From positions 1 to 34,778 of the forward strand of contig JBNKFQ010000128.1 in assembly GCA_050289385.1 (NCBI GenBank): DNA of 34,778 nt. Direction: 5' to 3'. How positions within the stretch are numbered: position 1 is the stretch's first letter; the number at the start of each line of letters is the position of its first letter. This document shows, in pieces, positions 17,383 through 25,283 of the stretch. Both the position numbers and the translations under genes were made by a program. This DNA is from JBNKFQ01 sp050289385. GTDB taxonomy: Bacteria; Pseudomonadota; Gammaproteobacteria; Pseudomonadales; Porticoccaceae. The notes beneath the pieces were generated by a model. That model was not told the DNA's origin. It searched no databases and worked only from the letters and a program-made list of their open reading frames with translations.

Positions 17383-18413
17383 CCAGTAAAAGTGTAATCA
17401 CCGACCAGGCATGTGACTGGTATGAACGCCTGCACTCTGATAGGACCAGTATGCAGGAGGTGGCTGAGTTTAATGTTTGGCTGGAAGCTGATCCAAACCA
17501 TCGAAAAGTATTCGAAAAAGTGGATCGTTTGTGGTTGGCAAGCAAAGGGCTGCGTGGCACTCGCGAAGTGGCTGAGAGTCGTGTGGTGATTGAACGCTTG
17601 AAAGGCGAGTCTGAAAAGCAACAACGTTTTTTTCGCGCACCGCGCAAAACAAAAGCGTTTTGGCCGATGGCTGCAGCCGCTGTCTTGCTAATGACTGTCG
17701 TCGCCGGTTGGGTAACCTATAACGACACCACCGCCGAGATTGTTCGTTATTACACACCTGTTGGAGAGCAAAAAAATATAAAGCTGGATGATGGCAGCTC
17801 TATTGTGCTCAACACCAATAGTATTCTCGATGTTGAATTTGACAGCGAGATTCGACGTGTCGTTATGATCAGGGGACAAGCCAATTTTAATGTCGCTAAA
17901 GATACCAGGCGACCATTTACCGTAGTGGCGGGTGATGGCCGGGTAACCGCTCTGGGTACGGAGTTCGATGTATATATGGCGGCATTTCGAACGGTGGTCA
18001 CGTTAATGGAAGGCTCTGTTCAGGTGGACTGGCCACAAGAGCAGGGTGCAGGCAACTCACAGGCTCCGGAATGGCAGGCGGTGCGTTTGAAAGCTGGCCA
18101 GCAGGTAGAAATAAGAGGTGGTATGGGTTTGACAACTCCTGTCGTGGTTAATCGTTCAATGGTAAAAAGTTGGTTAAACGGCAAATTGAGCTACGACGAG
18201 CAACCGCTGGCCAAGGTTGTCGAAGAAGCCAATCGCTATACTAAATTAAGGATTGAGCTGGGTGATTCCGCATTGGCTAATATTCCAGTAACAGGCATAT
18301 TTACTGCTGGAGAAAATCGGGCGCTAGCCAGTGCGCTCGCAAATCTCTACGGTCTGGAATTAAGGTCGGTTGGCGAATACAAAATTGTTATGATTTCTCC
18401 CAATCAGAAATGA
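17379..18413 (+). CDS. FecR-family anti-sigma factor / transmembrane signal relay
   Basis: This is a 344-residue inner-membrane protein. The N-terminal cytoplasmic sigma-binding domain (DUF4880: ACDWYERLHSDRTSMQEVAE, FNVWLEADPNHRKVFEKV) comes first. One transmembrane helix follows (FWPMAAAAVLLMTVVAGWV, about residues 94-112). The periplasmic FecR domain reads VGEQKNIKLDDGSSIVLNTN and VAKDTRRPFTVVAGDGRVTA. The C-terminal domain (LSYDEQPLAKVVEEANRYT) contacts the STN domain of the receptor in this family. It overlaps the sigma gene by four bases, and the receptor follows after about 120 bp. It should hold the sigma factor inactive until the receptor is loaded. Confidence 0.93.
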   Translation: MTSKSVITDQACDWYERLHSDRTSMQEVAEFNVWLEADPNHRKVFEKVDRLWLASKGLRGTREVAESRVVIERLKGESEKQQRFFRAPRKTKAFWPMAAAAVLLMTVVAGWVTYNDTTAEIVRYYTPVGEQKNIKLDDGSSIVLNTNSILDVEFDSEIRRVVMIRGQANFNVAKDTRRPFTVVAGDGRVTALGTEFDVYMAAFRTVVTLMEGSVQVDWPQEQGAGNSQAPEWQAVRLKAGQQVEIRGGMGLTTPVVVNRSMVKSWLNGKLSYDEQPLAKVVEEANRYTKLRIELGDSALANIPVTGIFTAGENRALASALANLYGLELRSVGEYKIVMISPNQK

Positions 18414-18536
18414 CAGGGTCAATTGCCGGAATGTTGAAAAAAATGTGTATTCAGGTGGTGCAGTGCTTCTGTTTTATCGTCAATGCCAATGAGTGTAAAT
18501 ACATCGCTCAATAACATTGATCAGAGGGGAGTTAAT

Positions 18537-20930
18537 ATGACAAACCATATGAAGCTGAAAAAACATTTGCTTTCTTTGGCCGTAAGTGCCGGCTTTCTGT
18601 TCTCGGCAACCACTGTATTGGCTAATGAAGATGTGACGATCGACATTAGACCACAGTCGTTGGCTTCAGCGCTTAGAGAGCTTGGCGAACAATCTAACTT
18701 ACAGTTGATTTTCAAGAAGAGCGATGTTTTATCGATGGAATCCAGCGCCTTGTCAGGGCAAATGTCACCGGAGTCTGCTCTCAGGCAGATGTTGGCGGGC
18801 ACCGGCTTTACCTATGAATATACTGCCGAAAATATGGTAGTAGTAAAAAAGGAAGGCGAGAGCGGTAAAGGTATAAAAAAAACCATTGATAATAGATCCG
18901 AAAAATTAATGGAAGAGATGACTGTCACCGCTCAAAAGCGAGCACAGAGCTTACAGGATGTGCCGATGAGTATTGCTGCGCTCAGTGGTGATGAGTTGGA
19001 TGAGCAGGGCATAGACAATATTTTGGGACTTGCCTTGAAAGTACCGGGGCTTAGTGTGCAGGATAGCGGGACGATGCAGCGCCGAATTATGATGCGTGGT
19101 ATAGGCAATGTTTTCGGCGAAAGCCCATTGGTGGGGCTATATGTTGATGAAATGTCGGTCACTGGGACGTCATCTCAGGCCCTTGATGTACGTACGTATG
19201 ATCTGGAGCGTGTAGAGGTATTGCGTGGACCACAGGGTACGCTTTATGGTGACGGTTCACTGGGAGGGACCATTCGCTTTATCACAAAATCCCCCGAACT
19301 GGATAATTTCAGGGGTGGAGTGGACTTCACCAACAGCTTTACAAAGGGTGGTGATGCCAGTCAGCAGATGATTGGTGTGTTGAATGTCCCTTTGTTAGAA
19401 GATCGTCTTGGAGTTCGGCTGGGTATTCTTTATGAAGATGCAGGAGGTTGGCTGGACCAGCCAGAACGGTCACTGAAAAATTTAAATGATCAGGAAACTT
19501 ATGATATTCGAGCTAAAGTACTGTGGCGCCCAAGTGACGCGCTGGAGATTCAGGCACTAGCGATTACCCATCGAAATGACAGCGGACCAGCTGCTAATCG
19601 TATAGATGATAACGGCAATTACTATACTCCATTTGGAAGAGAGAGTACGGCGTCGTTTTATAACGAATACAGCTTGTTTAATACTACAGTGACCTATGAT
19701 TTCGGTGGGCTGCAATTACTTAGCACGAGCTCTTATATAGATGGCGATAACAATTGGCAGCAGGACAGGGGTTACCTCCCTTTATCTCCGGCACCCGCGT
19801 TACCTCTTGAGTGGCTGGTGCTGGACGGCTATGCCCAGCGGTTTCGACAAGAAATTTTTACCGAGGAGTTACGGTTGAGTTCCGATGATTCCGGCCCCTT
19901 TGTTTGGAGTGCAGGTGTCTATTATCGCAATCGGGATTACCAGTACGGCACATTGCAAAATGGGCAACATGTGGAAGGCGGCGTCCCTTATTACTGCTGT
20001 TATGAAGGGTCGGAAGTTGCGTTAACCGATACGCCGTTCACTCGTAAATCGGAATCCTGGGCTGTCTTTGGTAATGTGAGCTATGATGTTTCGGAGCTGT
20101 TGGAGCTGGGGGTGGGGCTTCGTTACTTCAATGACGATCAGGAATTAAAAAATCAGACATTTCAATCCGGGTCATTTAACTCGACAAACCCTCGGTTTTA
20201 CGCCAATTACAGCGTGAATGACAATATACAGCTTTATGCCAATTTTGCCAAAGGTTTCAGAAGTGGTGGATTTAACAATTTTGGTTTTCCTGTATACGAG
20301 CCTGAAAACCTTTGGTCTTATGAAGTCGGCACCAAAATGTCATTATTGGAAAACAAGCTTGATGCCGAGCTCAGTGTTTTTTATACAGATTATGAAGGTG
20401 TGCAGATAGTAGGCATTAATCCTGATCCTGTTGGTAATGTGACGTCGAATGCAGGTGATGCCGAAGTCAAAGGGGTTGAGTGGCTGCTTTCTTTTCATGC
20501 CACAGAAAACTTTACGATTGGTGTTAGTGGTACAAAAACTGATTCCGAAATCGTGAAATTGGCAATCGGAGGGTCGAGCCATGCGGTTGGTGACCCACTC
20601 GATTTAGTACCCTCATACAGTTTTGCATTCTGGGCAGATTATAACTTTTATTGGTCTGGTCAGGTTCCTGGATTCGCGCGAATTGATTACAGCCAGCAAG
20701 GAAAATCAATTTTCAGGAACCGGTCCATTGGGGCGCACTATCTCGGTTATTCAGATGTTATCAATATGATGAATGCACGCCTGGGTTTGCAGCGTGACAA
20801 CTGGTCTTTTGAGTTTTTTGCTCAAAATTTGTTGAATGAGGACGGGTTTCTTGATGCGCTTCAAATCGAGAGGAATGCAGCTGTTCCACGTCCCCGTACT
20901 TTTGGCATTAAAGTGGGGCTCGATTTTTAA
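18537..20930 (+). CDS. TonB-dependent outer-membrane receptor with STN signalling domain
   Basis: This is a 797-residue outer-membrane transporter and transducer. A signal peptide (KKHLLSLAVSAGFLFSATTV, cleaved after VLA) is followed by the STN domain (DIRPQSLASALRELGEQSNL), which talks to FecR. A TonB-box-like segment (EEMTVTAQKR) comes next, then the plug (SIAALSGDELDEQGIDNILG, YDLERVEVLRGPQGTLYGDG), and a 22-strand barrel ending in the usual aromatic residue (KVGLDF). The start at 18537 has a GAGGGGAG site; an upstream in-frame ATG at 18483 is less likely. Adjacent peptidases suggest a peptide-like ligand rather than iron, which is an inference. Cys-Cys occurs in an extracellular-type loop (PYYCCYEG). 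Confidence 0.94.
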   Translation: MTNHMKLKKHLLSLAVSAGFLFSATTVLANEDVTIDIRPQSLASALRELGEQSNLQLIFKKSDVLSMESSALSGQMSPESALRQMLAGTGFTYEYTAENMVVVKKEGESGKGIKKTIDNRSEKLMEEMTVTAQKRAQSLQDVPMSIAALSGDELDEQGIDNILGLALKVPGLSVQDSGTMQRRIMMRGIGNVFGESPLVGLYVDEMSVTGTSSQALDVRTYDLERVEVLRGPQGTLYGDGSLGGTIRFITKSPELDNFRGGVDFTNSFTKGGDASQQMIGVLNVPLLEDRLGVRLGILYEDAGGWLDQPERSLKNLNDQETYDIRAKVLWRPSDALEIQALAITHRNDSGPAANRIDDNGNYYTPFGRESTASFYNEYSLFNTTVTYDFGGLQLLSTSSYIDGDNNWQQDRGYLPLSPAPALPLEWLVLDGYAQRFRQEIFTEELRLSSDDSGPFVWSAGVYYRNRDYQYGTLQNGQHVEGGVPYYCCYEGSEVALTDTPFTRKSESWAVFGNVSYDVSELLELGVGLRYFNDDQELKNQTFQSGSFNSTNPRFYANYSVNDNIQLYANFAKGFRSGGFNNFGFPVYEPENLWSYEVGTKMSLLENKLDAELSVFYTDYEGVQIVGINPDPVGNVTSNAGDAEVKGVEWLLSFHATENFTIGVSGTKTDSEIVKLAIGGSSHAVGDPLDLVPSYSFAFWADYNFYWSGQVPGFARIDYSQQGKSIFRNRSIGAHYLGYSDVINMMNARLGLQRDNWSFEFFAQNLLNEDGFLDALQIERNAAVPRPRTFGIKVGLDF

Positions 20931-21292
20931 AAAGTCAAACAGGTCTTGAAAGGCCCTGGGTGGAAATGGAGGGTCTGTTCGCAATCCAGTTGGTGTGAAC
21001 AGTCCCTGAATTGACCTTGAACATAGTTGTTTTGTTTCTGTTGTTTGCCTTGTCCATCGGCTTGTAAGCAGGTCCACTGTGACACAAGTATCTCCCGTTA
21101 ATGGTGTGATAGCCGGGTTCAATGTCTGCCTGCGCAGATGAAGCATTGCAGTTTTTCAGCTATCGATTTGTTGTGGGCTACAACACTGTTGTGGTAGTCT
21201 GCATTGCCATGCAGTTCGCAACAACCGCACCACACTTCTCTTGTGTAGTACCTCACTTGCTATATCTCAACAATCACCACGGAGCCGGATAC
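20931..21292. other. Intergenic region without a supported gene
   Basis: This is 362 bp between the TonB receptor and the second S9 peptidase. An open frame in phase with the peptidase starts at 21122, but it has no signal-peptide logic and the real start lies at 21293. No T-tailed terminator is seen after the receptor. A short direct repeat related to TTGTTGTGG occurs near 21170-21196 and may be part of a promoter. Whether the peptidase has its own promoter is unclear. Confidence 0.4.
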
Positions 21293-23374
21293 ATGAACAA
21301 AATGACAATTATTGTCGTGTTTGCAGTTATGATGGCTGGATTTTCCACAGGCAGCGACGCCCGAACCCTGCAACTGGAAGACTATCTCGATTTGGAAAAT
21401 GTGAGCTCTCCACAGATCTCACCAGACGGCAAGACAATTGTTTATACACGTTCTCGTGTCGATGTAAAAAAAGATCGTAAGGCACCGGAATTGTGGATCA
21501 TGAATGCAGACGGAACCGGTAACAGGCGCTTGCAAGAAGATGGGGGCAGTGTGCAGTGGTCTCCGAATGGTGATCGTATTGCCTATGTTGCCAAAACAGA
21601 GAGCGGATCGGAAATTTTCGTTCGCTGGATGATGCCTGGTGGCAGCACCACCCAGATTACCCATCAAAATCTCTCTCCTTCGGATTTAAGCTGGTCTCCC
21701 GATGGCAAAACAATCGCTTTCAGAGGTAAGGTGCCCGCGCACACTGAGTGGACTGTTTCCTTGCCCGGTCGACCGGAAGGAGCCGATTGGACTGGCGATG
21801 CAACAGTCATTGATCGTCTGCATTACAGAATGGATGGTACGGGTCTGACCGCCGGTACATATACTCATATTTTTACCGTGTCTGCAGAAGGCGGTACTCC
21901 TAAACAATTGACCAGTGGCAAATGGCATGCGGAAGCTCGAAAAGCAGGCATGACATTTTATAAAGGCAGCCTCGAATGGACACCCGATAGCAGACACATT
22001 TTATTCGGCGCCAATAAAGAGGTTGATGAAGATACCGATTATGGCGTGGCCAATGTATATTCCGTTGCCATTGCAGATGGGCATATTCGGACGCTCAGCA
22101 AACAAAAAGGTTTTTGGGGTGGTATTACAGGGCCGAGAGTTTCACCTGGCGGTAAATTAATTGCATACCTTGGGCATAAAGATTCGCGAACCTCCAATTA
22201 TCCGCCGGTGCAATTGCGAGTGATGTCACGAGATGGTGAAAATGATCGCGTCCTTATTGATGATATGCCAGGTGGAGTCAGTTTTTTACGTTGGTCGAAA
22301 GACAATAAAGGGCTTTATTACGTTGTTGGAAAGCACGGCTCAGATAATATTCACTATGTGTCTCTGACAGGTAAATACAAGAATATTACTCAGGGGCAGC
22401 ACAGTTATTCATTGTCTTCGGTCAGTGAAAAGGGTCTTGCAGTGGGTACGCTCACGGATGCTTACAATACTCCCGATATTGTGCGACTTGATTTGTCAAG
22501 TGGCAGGGACATGCAGAAACTTACTCGGGTAAATGACGACATACTGGCAGATGTGCAGCTGGGTAAAGTCGAGGAAATATGGTACCCCTCCAGCGACAAC
22601 ACGCGAGTGCAGGGTTGGATTGTCTATCCACCGGATTTTAACAAGCAGCAAAAATATCCCCTTATTTTGAGTATCCATGGTGGGCCGGAAGGCATGTATA
22701 GGGGGAATTTTAACTTTACATACCAGGACATGGCGGCTCAGGGGTATATTGTTCTTTATACCAATCCACGAGGCAGTACTGGCTACGGTGCGGCATTTTC
22801 CAACGCAATTTACAATGCGTACCCGGGTCGTGTTGATTATGACGACTTGATGAATGGGGTAGATAAAGTTGTAGAGCGGGGAAATATCGATAAAGAACGC
22901 ATGTACGTACAGGGTTGTAGTGGCGGTGGCACATTGACAGCCTGGGTGGTGACAAAAACGGATCGTTTTGCCGGGGCTACCGCGCTTTGTCCTATTGTTA
23001 ATATGATCAGCTTTGCTGGTTCAGCTGATATCCCGGGCTGGGCATATAACCGCTATAAAAAGCCATTTTGGGAAGACCCGAGTGCCTGGCTGGAGTCGTC
23101 TTCAATTATGCAGATCAATCAGGTAAAAACGCCAACCATGGTTATGGTGGGCGAAAACGACATAAGAACGCCGGTGGATCAATCCATTGAATTGTATTCA
23201 GCCCTGAAGTTGCTCGGTGTACCAACCAAATTGATATTGATGAAGAATGAATGGCATGGTACGTCCCGAATGCCCTCGAATATGTTGCGTACTCAGCTGT
23301 ATTTGCGCAAATGGTATGATCAGTGGCGCCGTGTAGAGCGGTCATCGGGGCCTGACTGGGTTGAGGCAAAATGA
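21293..23374 (+). CDS. Exported S9-family peptidase (acylaminoacyl-peptidase/DPP-V-like)
   Basis: This is a 693-residue protein. A signal peptide (MTIIVVFAVMMAGFSTGSDA) is followed by a beta-propeller with repeated WSPDGK/WSPNGD-type blades (PQISPDGKTIVYTRSRVD, LSWSPDGKTIAFRG) and an alpha/beta-hydrolase domain. The triad is Ser543 (QGCSGGGTL), Asp623 (GENDIRTP) and His655 (EWHGTS). This arrangement fits the S9C type, oligopeptidases that release acylated or free N-terminal residues. The start has a GGAG site and is chosen because the signal peptide begins there. It closes the peptide-use locus and probably works in the periplasm on material imported by the receptor. Confidence 0.92.
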   Translation: MNKMTIIVVFAVMMAGFSTGSDARTLQLEDYLDLENVSSPQISPDGKTIVYTRSRVDVKKDRKAPELWIMNADGTGNRRLQEDGGSVQWSPNGDRIAYVAKTESGSEIFVRWMMPGGSTTQITHQNLSPSDLSWSPDGKTIAFRGKVPAHTEWTVSLPGRPEGADWTGDATVIDRLHYRMDGTGLTAGTYTHIFTVSAEGGTPKQLTSGKWHAEARKAGMTFYKGSLEWTPDSRHILFGANKEVDEDTDYGVANVYSVAIADGHIRTLSKQKGFWGGITGPRVSPGGKLIAYLGHKDSRTSNYPPVQLRVMSRDGENDRVLIDDMPGGVSFLRWSKDNKGLYYVVGKHGSDNIHYVSLTGKYKNITQGQHSYSLSSVSEKGLAVGTLTDAYNTPDIVRLDLSSGRDMQKLTRVNDDILADVQLGKVEEIWYPSSDNTRVQGWIVYPPDFNKQQKYPLILSIHGGPEGMYRGNFNFTYQDMAAQGYIVLYTNPRGSTGYGAAFSNAIYNAYPGRVDYDDLMNGVDKVVERGNIDKERMYVQGCSGGGTLTAWVVTKTDRFAGATALCPIVNMISFAGSADIPGWAYNRYKKPFWEDPSAWLESSSIMQINQVKTPTMVMVGENDIRTPVDQSIELYSALKLLGVPTKLILMKNEWHGTSRMPSNMLRTQLYLRKWYDQWRRVERSSGPDWVEAK

Positions 23375-23512
23375 CGTCATGGCCTGTTGGCAAAGGCTTC
23401 TTTCTGGTCTTTCCGGGCAAGCGAGATAGCCATAAAACATTTGAATCAGACTGGAGGGTGGCAGGGAGTTCCCGGATCGTTCATGGTCTTGCGAGGTAAA
23501 AGATTTATGGGC

Positions 23513-23541
23513 TTGACGATTGTCTGCGGAGTCCCTATAGT
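23513..23541 (+). promoter_or_regulatory. Sigma-70 promoter of tRNA-Arg
   Basis: TTGACG (23513-23518) and TATAGT (23536-23541) are separated by 17 bp, with a GC-rich ACGCCGCC discriminator. This is typical of stable-RNA promoters. Confidence 0.75.
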
Positions 23542-23554
23542 ACGCCGCCTCAAC

Positions 23555-23631
23555 GCGCTCGTAGCTCAGCTGGATAGAGTACCTGGCTACGAACCAGGCG
23601 GTCGGAGGTTCGAATCCTCCCGAGCGCGCCA
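23555..23631 (+). tRNA. tRNA-Arg (anticodon ACG)
   Basis: This is a 77-nt tRNA with encoded CCA. The acceptor GCGCTCG pairs with CGAGCGC, the D-arm is AGCTCAGCTGGATAGAGT, the anticodon loop is CTACGAA (ACG, read as ICG after editing), and the T-loop is GTTCGAATC. Its 3' end is duplicated downstream, marking it as an integration site. Confidence 0.96.
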
Positions 23632-23668
23632 TATAAAAAGGCCACCCTTGCGGTGGCCTTTTTATATG
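23632..23668 (+). terminator. Intrinsic terminator of tRNA-Arg
   Basis: ATATAAAAAGGCCACC pairs with GGTGGCCTTTTTATAT around a short CTTGC-like loop, with the T-run inside the descending arm. It starts directly at the CCA end. Confidence 0.9.
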
Positions 23669-23697
23669 GCGTGTTTGGGCGGTGGACGAACCTCCCC

Positions 23698-23782
23698 GGG
23701 TTCGACAAATTGCGAGAGCAATTTGGACCCAGCCGTCACAGGCGGTGCAGCCCACAGTGCGCAAAAACCCCATAGGGTTTTT
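23698..23782. other. Two perfect hairpins between the att repeats
   Basis: CAAATTGC (23706-23713) pairs with GCAATTTG (23718-23725) around GAGA, extended by GGGT/ACCC at 23698 and 23730. AAAAACCC (23763-23770) pairs with GGGTTTTT (23775-23782) around CATA. No coding potential is seen between the repeats. Confidence 0.55.
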
Positions 23783-23814
23783 GTGGTCAGTCCTCCCGAG
23801 CGCGCCAAAAAAAA

Positions 23815-24057
23815 TTAAAAATCAGACACTTGGGGTTGCCTTGCGGCAGCCCTTTGCGTTTGCAGTACAACCAGTGCCGGAGTTTTGCCGGACTTTCCTT
23901 CAAACATCCCGTTTGTCGCCTCGATCAGCTCCTCCAGTTCCGGGGTAGAGTAGTGGGATGTGATGTCGCCGTTTCGATGTCCCGGCAAAATTTTCCTTGT
24001 CTCCAGTGGTAATCTTGTAGCGCGCAGTCGCCGCCCGAACGTATGCTTTAGGGCCTG
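23815..24057 (-). pseudogene. C-terminal remnant of a phage-type tyrosine recombinase (integrase)
   Basis: A minus-strand frame of 80 codons without a start reads LKHTFGRRLRATRLPLETRK, then ILPGHRNGDITSHYS, then TPELEELIEATNGMFEGKSG, and ends QPQVSDF. This is the C-terminal part of a tyrosine integrase. It holds the HTFGRR box with the second catalytic Arg, the GHRNGD box with a catalytic His, and the nucleophile Tyr in SHYS. The first two thirds, including the first catalytic Arg, are missing. The frame is broken by TAA at 24058-24060, right where the inverted-repeat element begins. It faces the tRNA-Arg, as in integrative elements. A competing frame over the same bases makes no family sense. 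Confidence 0.85.
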
Positions 24058-24063
24058 TTAACA

Positions 24064-24206
24064 CTAATTTGATTGTCACTGCTGTGGCTAAAAATTCACC
24101 ACTCTTCCGTCCCCTTGTTATGAAAAGGTGTCGCTCATTTGGAGTAACCAAACTACTCTCCTCGTGCCTCAATTGGCGAATTTTTAGTCACAACAGTGAC
24201 AATTAG
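24064..24206. mobile_element. Inverted-repeat element (MITE-like or insertion-sequence remnant)
   Basis: The left arm 24072-24097 (ATTGTCACTGCTGTGGCTAA...) and the right arm 24178-24203 match as inverted repeats at 24 of 26 positions. The arms can be extended outward by CTA/TAG. The 80-bp centre has no coding capacity for a transposase. The element abuts the truncated integrase, so it may have caused or followed the truncation. No target-site duplication could be defined. Confidence 0.6.
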
Positions 24207-24609
24207 CGGGAGCTGGGGCACGACAGACCGTCATTGATTAACCATCAAAAATCTGGTCTCAGCATTACGGAAAGAGAAGCGGTAGTCAGGGCAATTACGG
24301 GGGGCTCTGGATGAGTCTTGTGACGGATTAAGGAAAGTCAAACCGGGGTCTTATGAGTAACGAGGCAAGCAGGCTCTCTTTGTCTTGAGGGATTTCTTTA
24401 ACTTATTGATTTGTATAAGGTTGGTGAGGTCGGCTGCGTGCATATAAGACCTGTCAGCGGTCTCGTTAAAAACGTAGGCTTCTTTATTCCGGTAAGCCAC
24501 GTTTAAAGAATATGCCATAAGTCATCGAATTTGATATGCTTTTGGCCAATTATCGGCCTGAAATTTGGTTCAATAAATGCTACATAGGCGGAAATCTGCC
24601 CAATATACT
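24207..24609. other. Intergenic region upstream of the gene cassette
   Basis: This is 403 bp with no supported gene. Repeated stops in all frames suggest decayed DNA. The last 100 bases before the cassette boundary do not resemble the 3' end of an attC site, so the cassette may sit at an attI-like or secondary site. Confidence 0.4.
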
Positions 24610-24610
24610 G

Positions 24611-25237
24611 TTAGGTTTTTAGGGCTTCGGAGAGTCTTATGGAAAATCAATTTCTGTATAAAGCTTGGGCAAATTTAGAACTGCTAAAAAAGATTGGCCA
24701 GATTTGTAGAGATGAACATCCAGAACAATGGTTAATGGCTGTTCGACTGTTAAATCACACTTATGTCGTCGACCAAATTTTTATCAGCCATCTTAACGGC
24801 ACACCACACCCTTTTAGTTCAACTAATACGTCGGAAACACCCTCTGTAGATGACCTAAGGGAAAATTTAAAAATATCTGATAGTTGGCTTGTCCATTACG
24901 TAAAAAATTTGGATGAATCATCAATAGATAATGAGATTGAATTCACATTCACTGATGGAGATCGCGGATCTATGTCAGTTCGCGAAATTCTTAATCATTT
25001 AGTGATTCACGGGGCGTATCACCGCGGAAACATTGGTATGCTACTAACGGCCTGCGGCATTGACCGGCCCAGCGATACTTTTACCAGGTTCTTACACCAG
25101 TACGAGCCTCGCAGAAGGTCAAAAACCTAACAATCGCAGGCAAAGGGACGGCCAACGCTATGCACATTTTGTGCGGTCGCTGCGCTCCCATATTCGCACA
25201 AAAATTTGCGTAGCATTGTCCTTCCATATTGCGGGCG
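24611..25237 (+). mobile_element. Single integron gene cassette
   Basis: The left boundary is GTTAGGT (24610-24616), with cleavage expected after the G. The right end is the GCGGGCG|TT core at 25231-25239. The 7-bp left core is exactly complementary to the ACCTAAC at the start of the attC site, as required when both came from one circular cassette. It carries one gene, with the start 28 bp after the boundary and the stop inside the attC. No integron integrase and no second cassette lie in the window. Confidence 0.75.
24639..25130 (+). CDS. DinB-family protein (cassette-encoded)
   Basis: This is a 163-residue putative metal-binding four-helix-bundle protein of the DinB/YfiT-like family. It begins with the typical FLYKAWANLELLKKI. 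The likely metal ligands are His40 (RLLNHTYVVDQIFISHL), His124 and His128 (LNHLVIHGAYHRGNIGMLL), the canonical three-histidine pattern. Members include thiol-dependent transferases (bacillithiol or mycothiol S-transferases) and proteins of unknown role, so a transferase role is only possible. The start has GGAGAG seven bases upstream. The composition is more AT-rich than the flanking core genes, and it sits inside an integron cassette, so it was acquired horizontally. Confidence 0.85.
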   Translation: MENQFLYKAWANLELLKKIGQICRDEHPEQWLMAVRLLNHTYVVDQIFISHLNGTPHPFSSTNTSETPSVDDLRENLKISDSWLVHYVKNLDESSIDNEIEFTFTDGDRGSMSVREILNHLVIHGAYHRGNIGMLLTACGIDRPSDTFTRFLHQYEPRRRSKT

Positions 25238-25243
25238 TTGAAA
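25125..25243 (+). repeat. VCR-like attC recombination site
   Basis: It begins with R'' ACCTAAC (25125-25131) and ends with GTTGAAA (25237-25243, a slightly degenerate R'). Between them lie two nested imperfect inverted arms. The outer pair is GGGACGGCCAACGC with GCATTGTCCTTCC, and the inner pair is TATGCACATTTTGTGCG with CGCACAAAAATTTGCGTA. Extra unpaired bases on one arm fit the extrahelical bases of attC. Length (about 119 bp) and sequence resemble the repeats of Vibrio superintegrons. The stop of the DinB gene lies inside R''. Confidence 0.8.
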
Positions 25244-25283
25244 TTGTAGGAAAACTCTAAAAAAACAAGCATTTTTGATAAAA

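Larger units (their letters stand above)
23615..23807 (+). repeat. 17-bp direct repeat of the tRNA-Arg 3' end (attachment-site duplication)
   Basis: TCCTCCCGAGCGCGCCA occurs in the tRNA (23615-23631) and again, perfectly, at 23791-23807. The second copy lies seven bases from the stop codon of the integrase remnant. Duplicated tRNA 3' ends next to a tyrosine recombinase are the classic mark of site-specific integration. No third copy was found toward nqrA, so the far end of the original element is lost or beyond recognition. Confidence 0.8.

Noticed and set aside
11263..23374. Lasso-peptide biosynthetic cluster
   Set aside because: No precursor, B-type protease or asparagine-synthetase-like cyclase gene is present; only the uptake and cleavage side has parallels.
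23342..23818. Open frames across tRNA-Arg on both strands (strings such as SGGFEPPTAW and ALVAQLDRVPGYE)
   Set aside because: They are translations of the tRNA gene and its terminator, a well-known annotation artefact.
23900..24172. Minus-strand 90-codon frame overlapping the integrase remnant
   Set aside because: The other frame over the same bases gives clear integrase motifs; this one gives no family features and runs through the inverted-repeat element.
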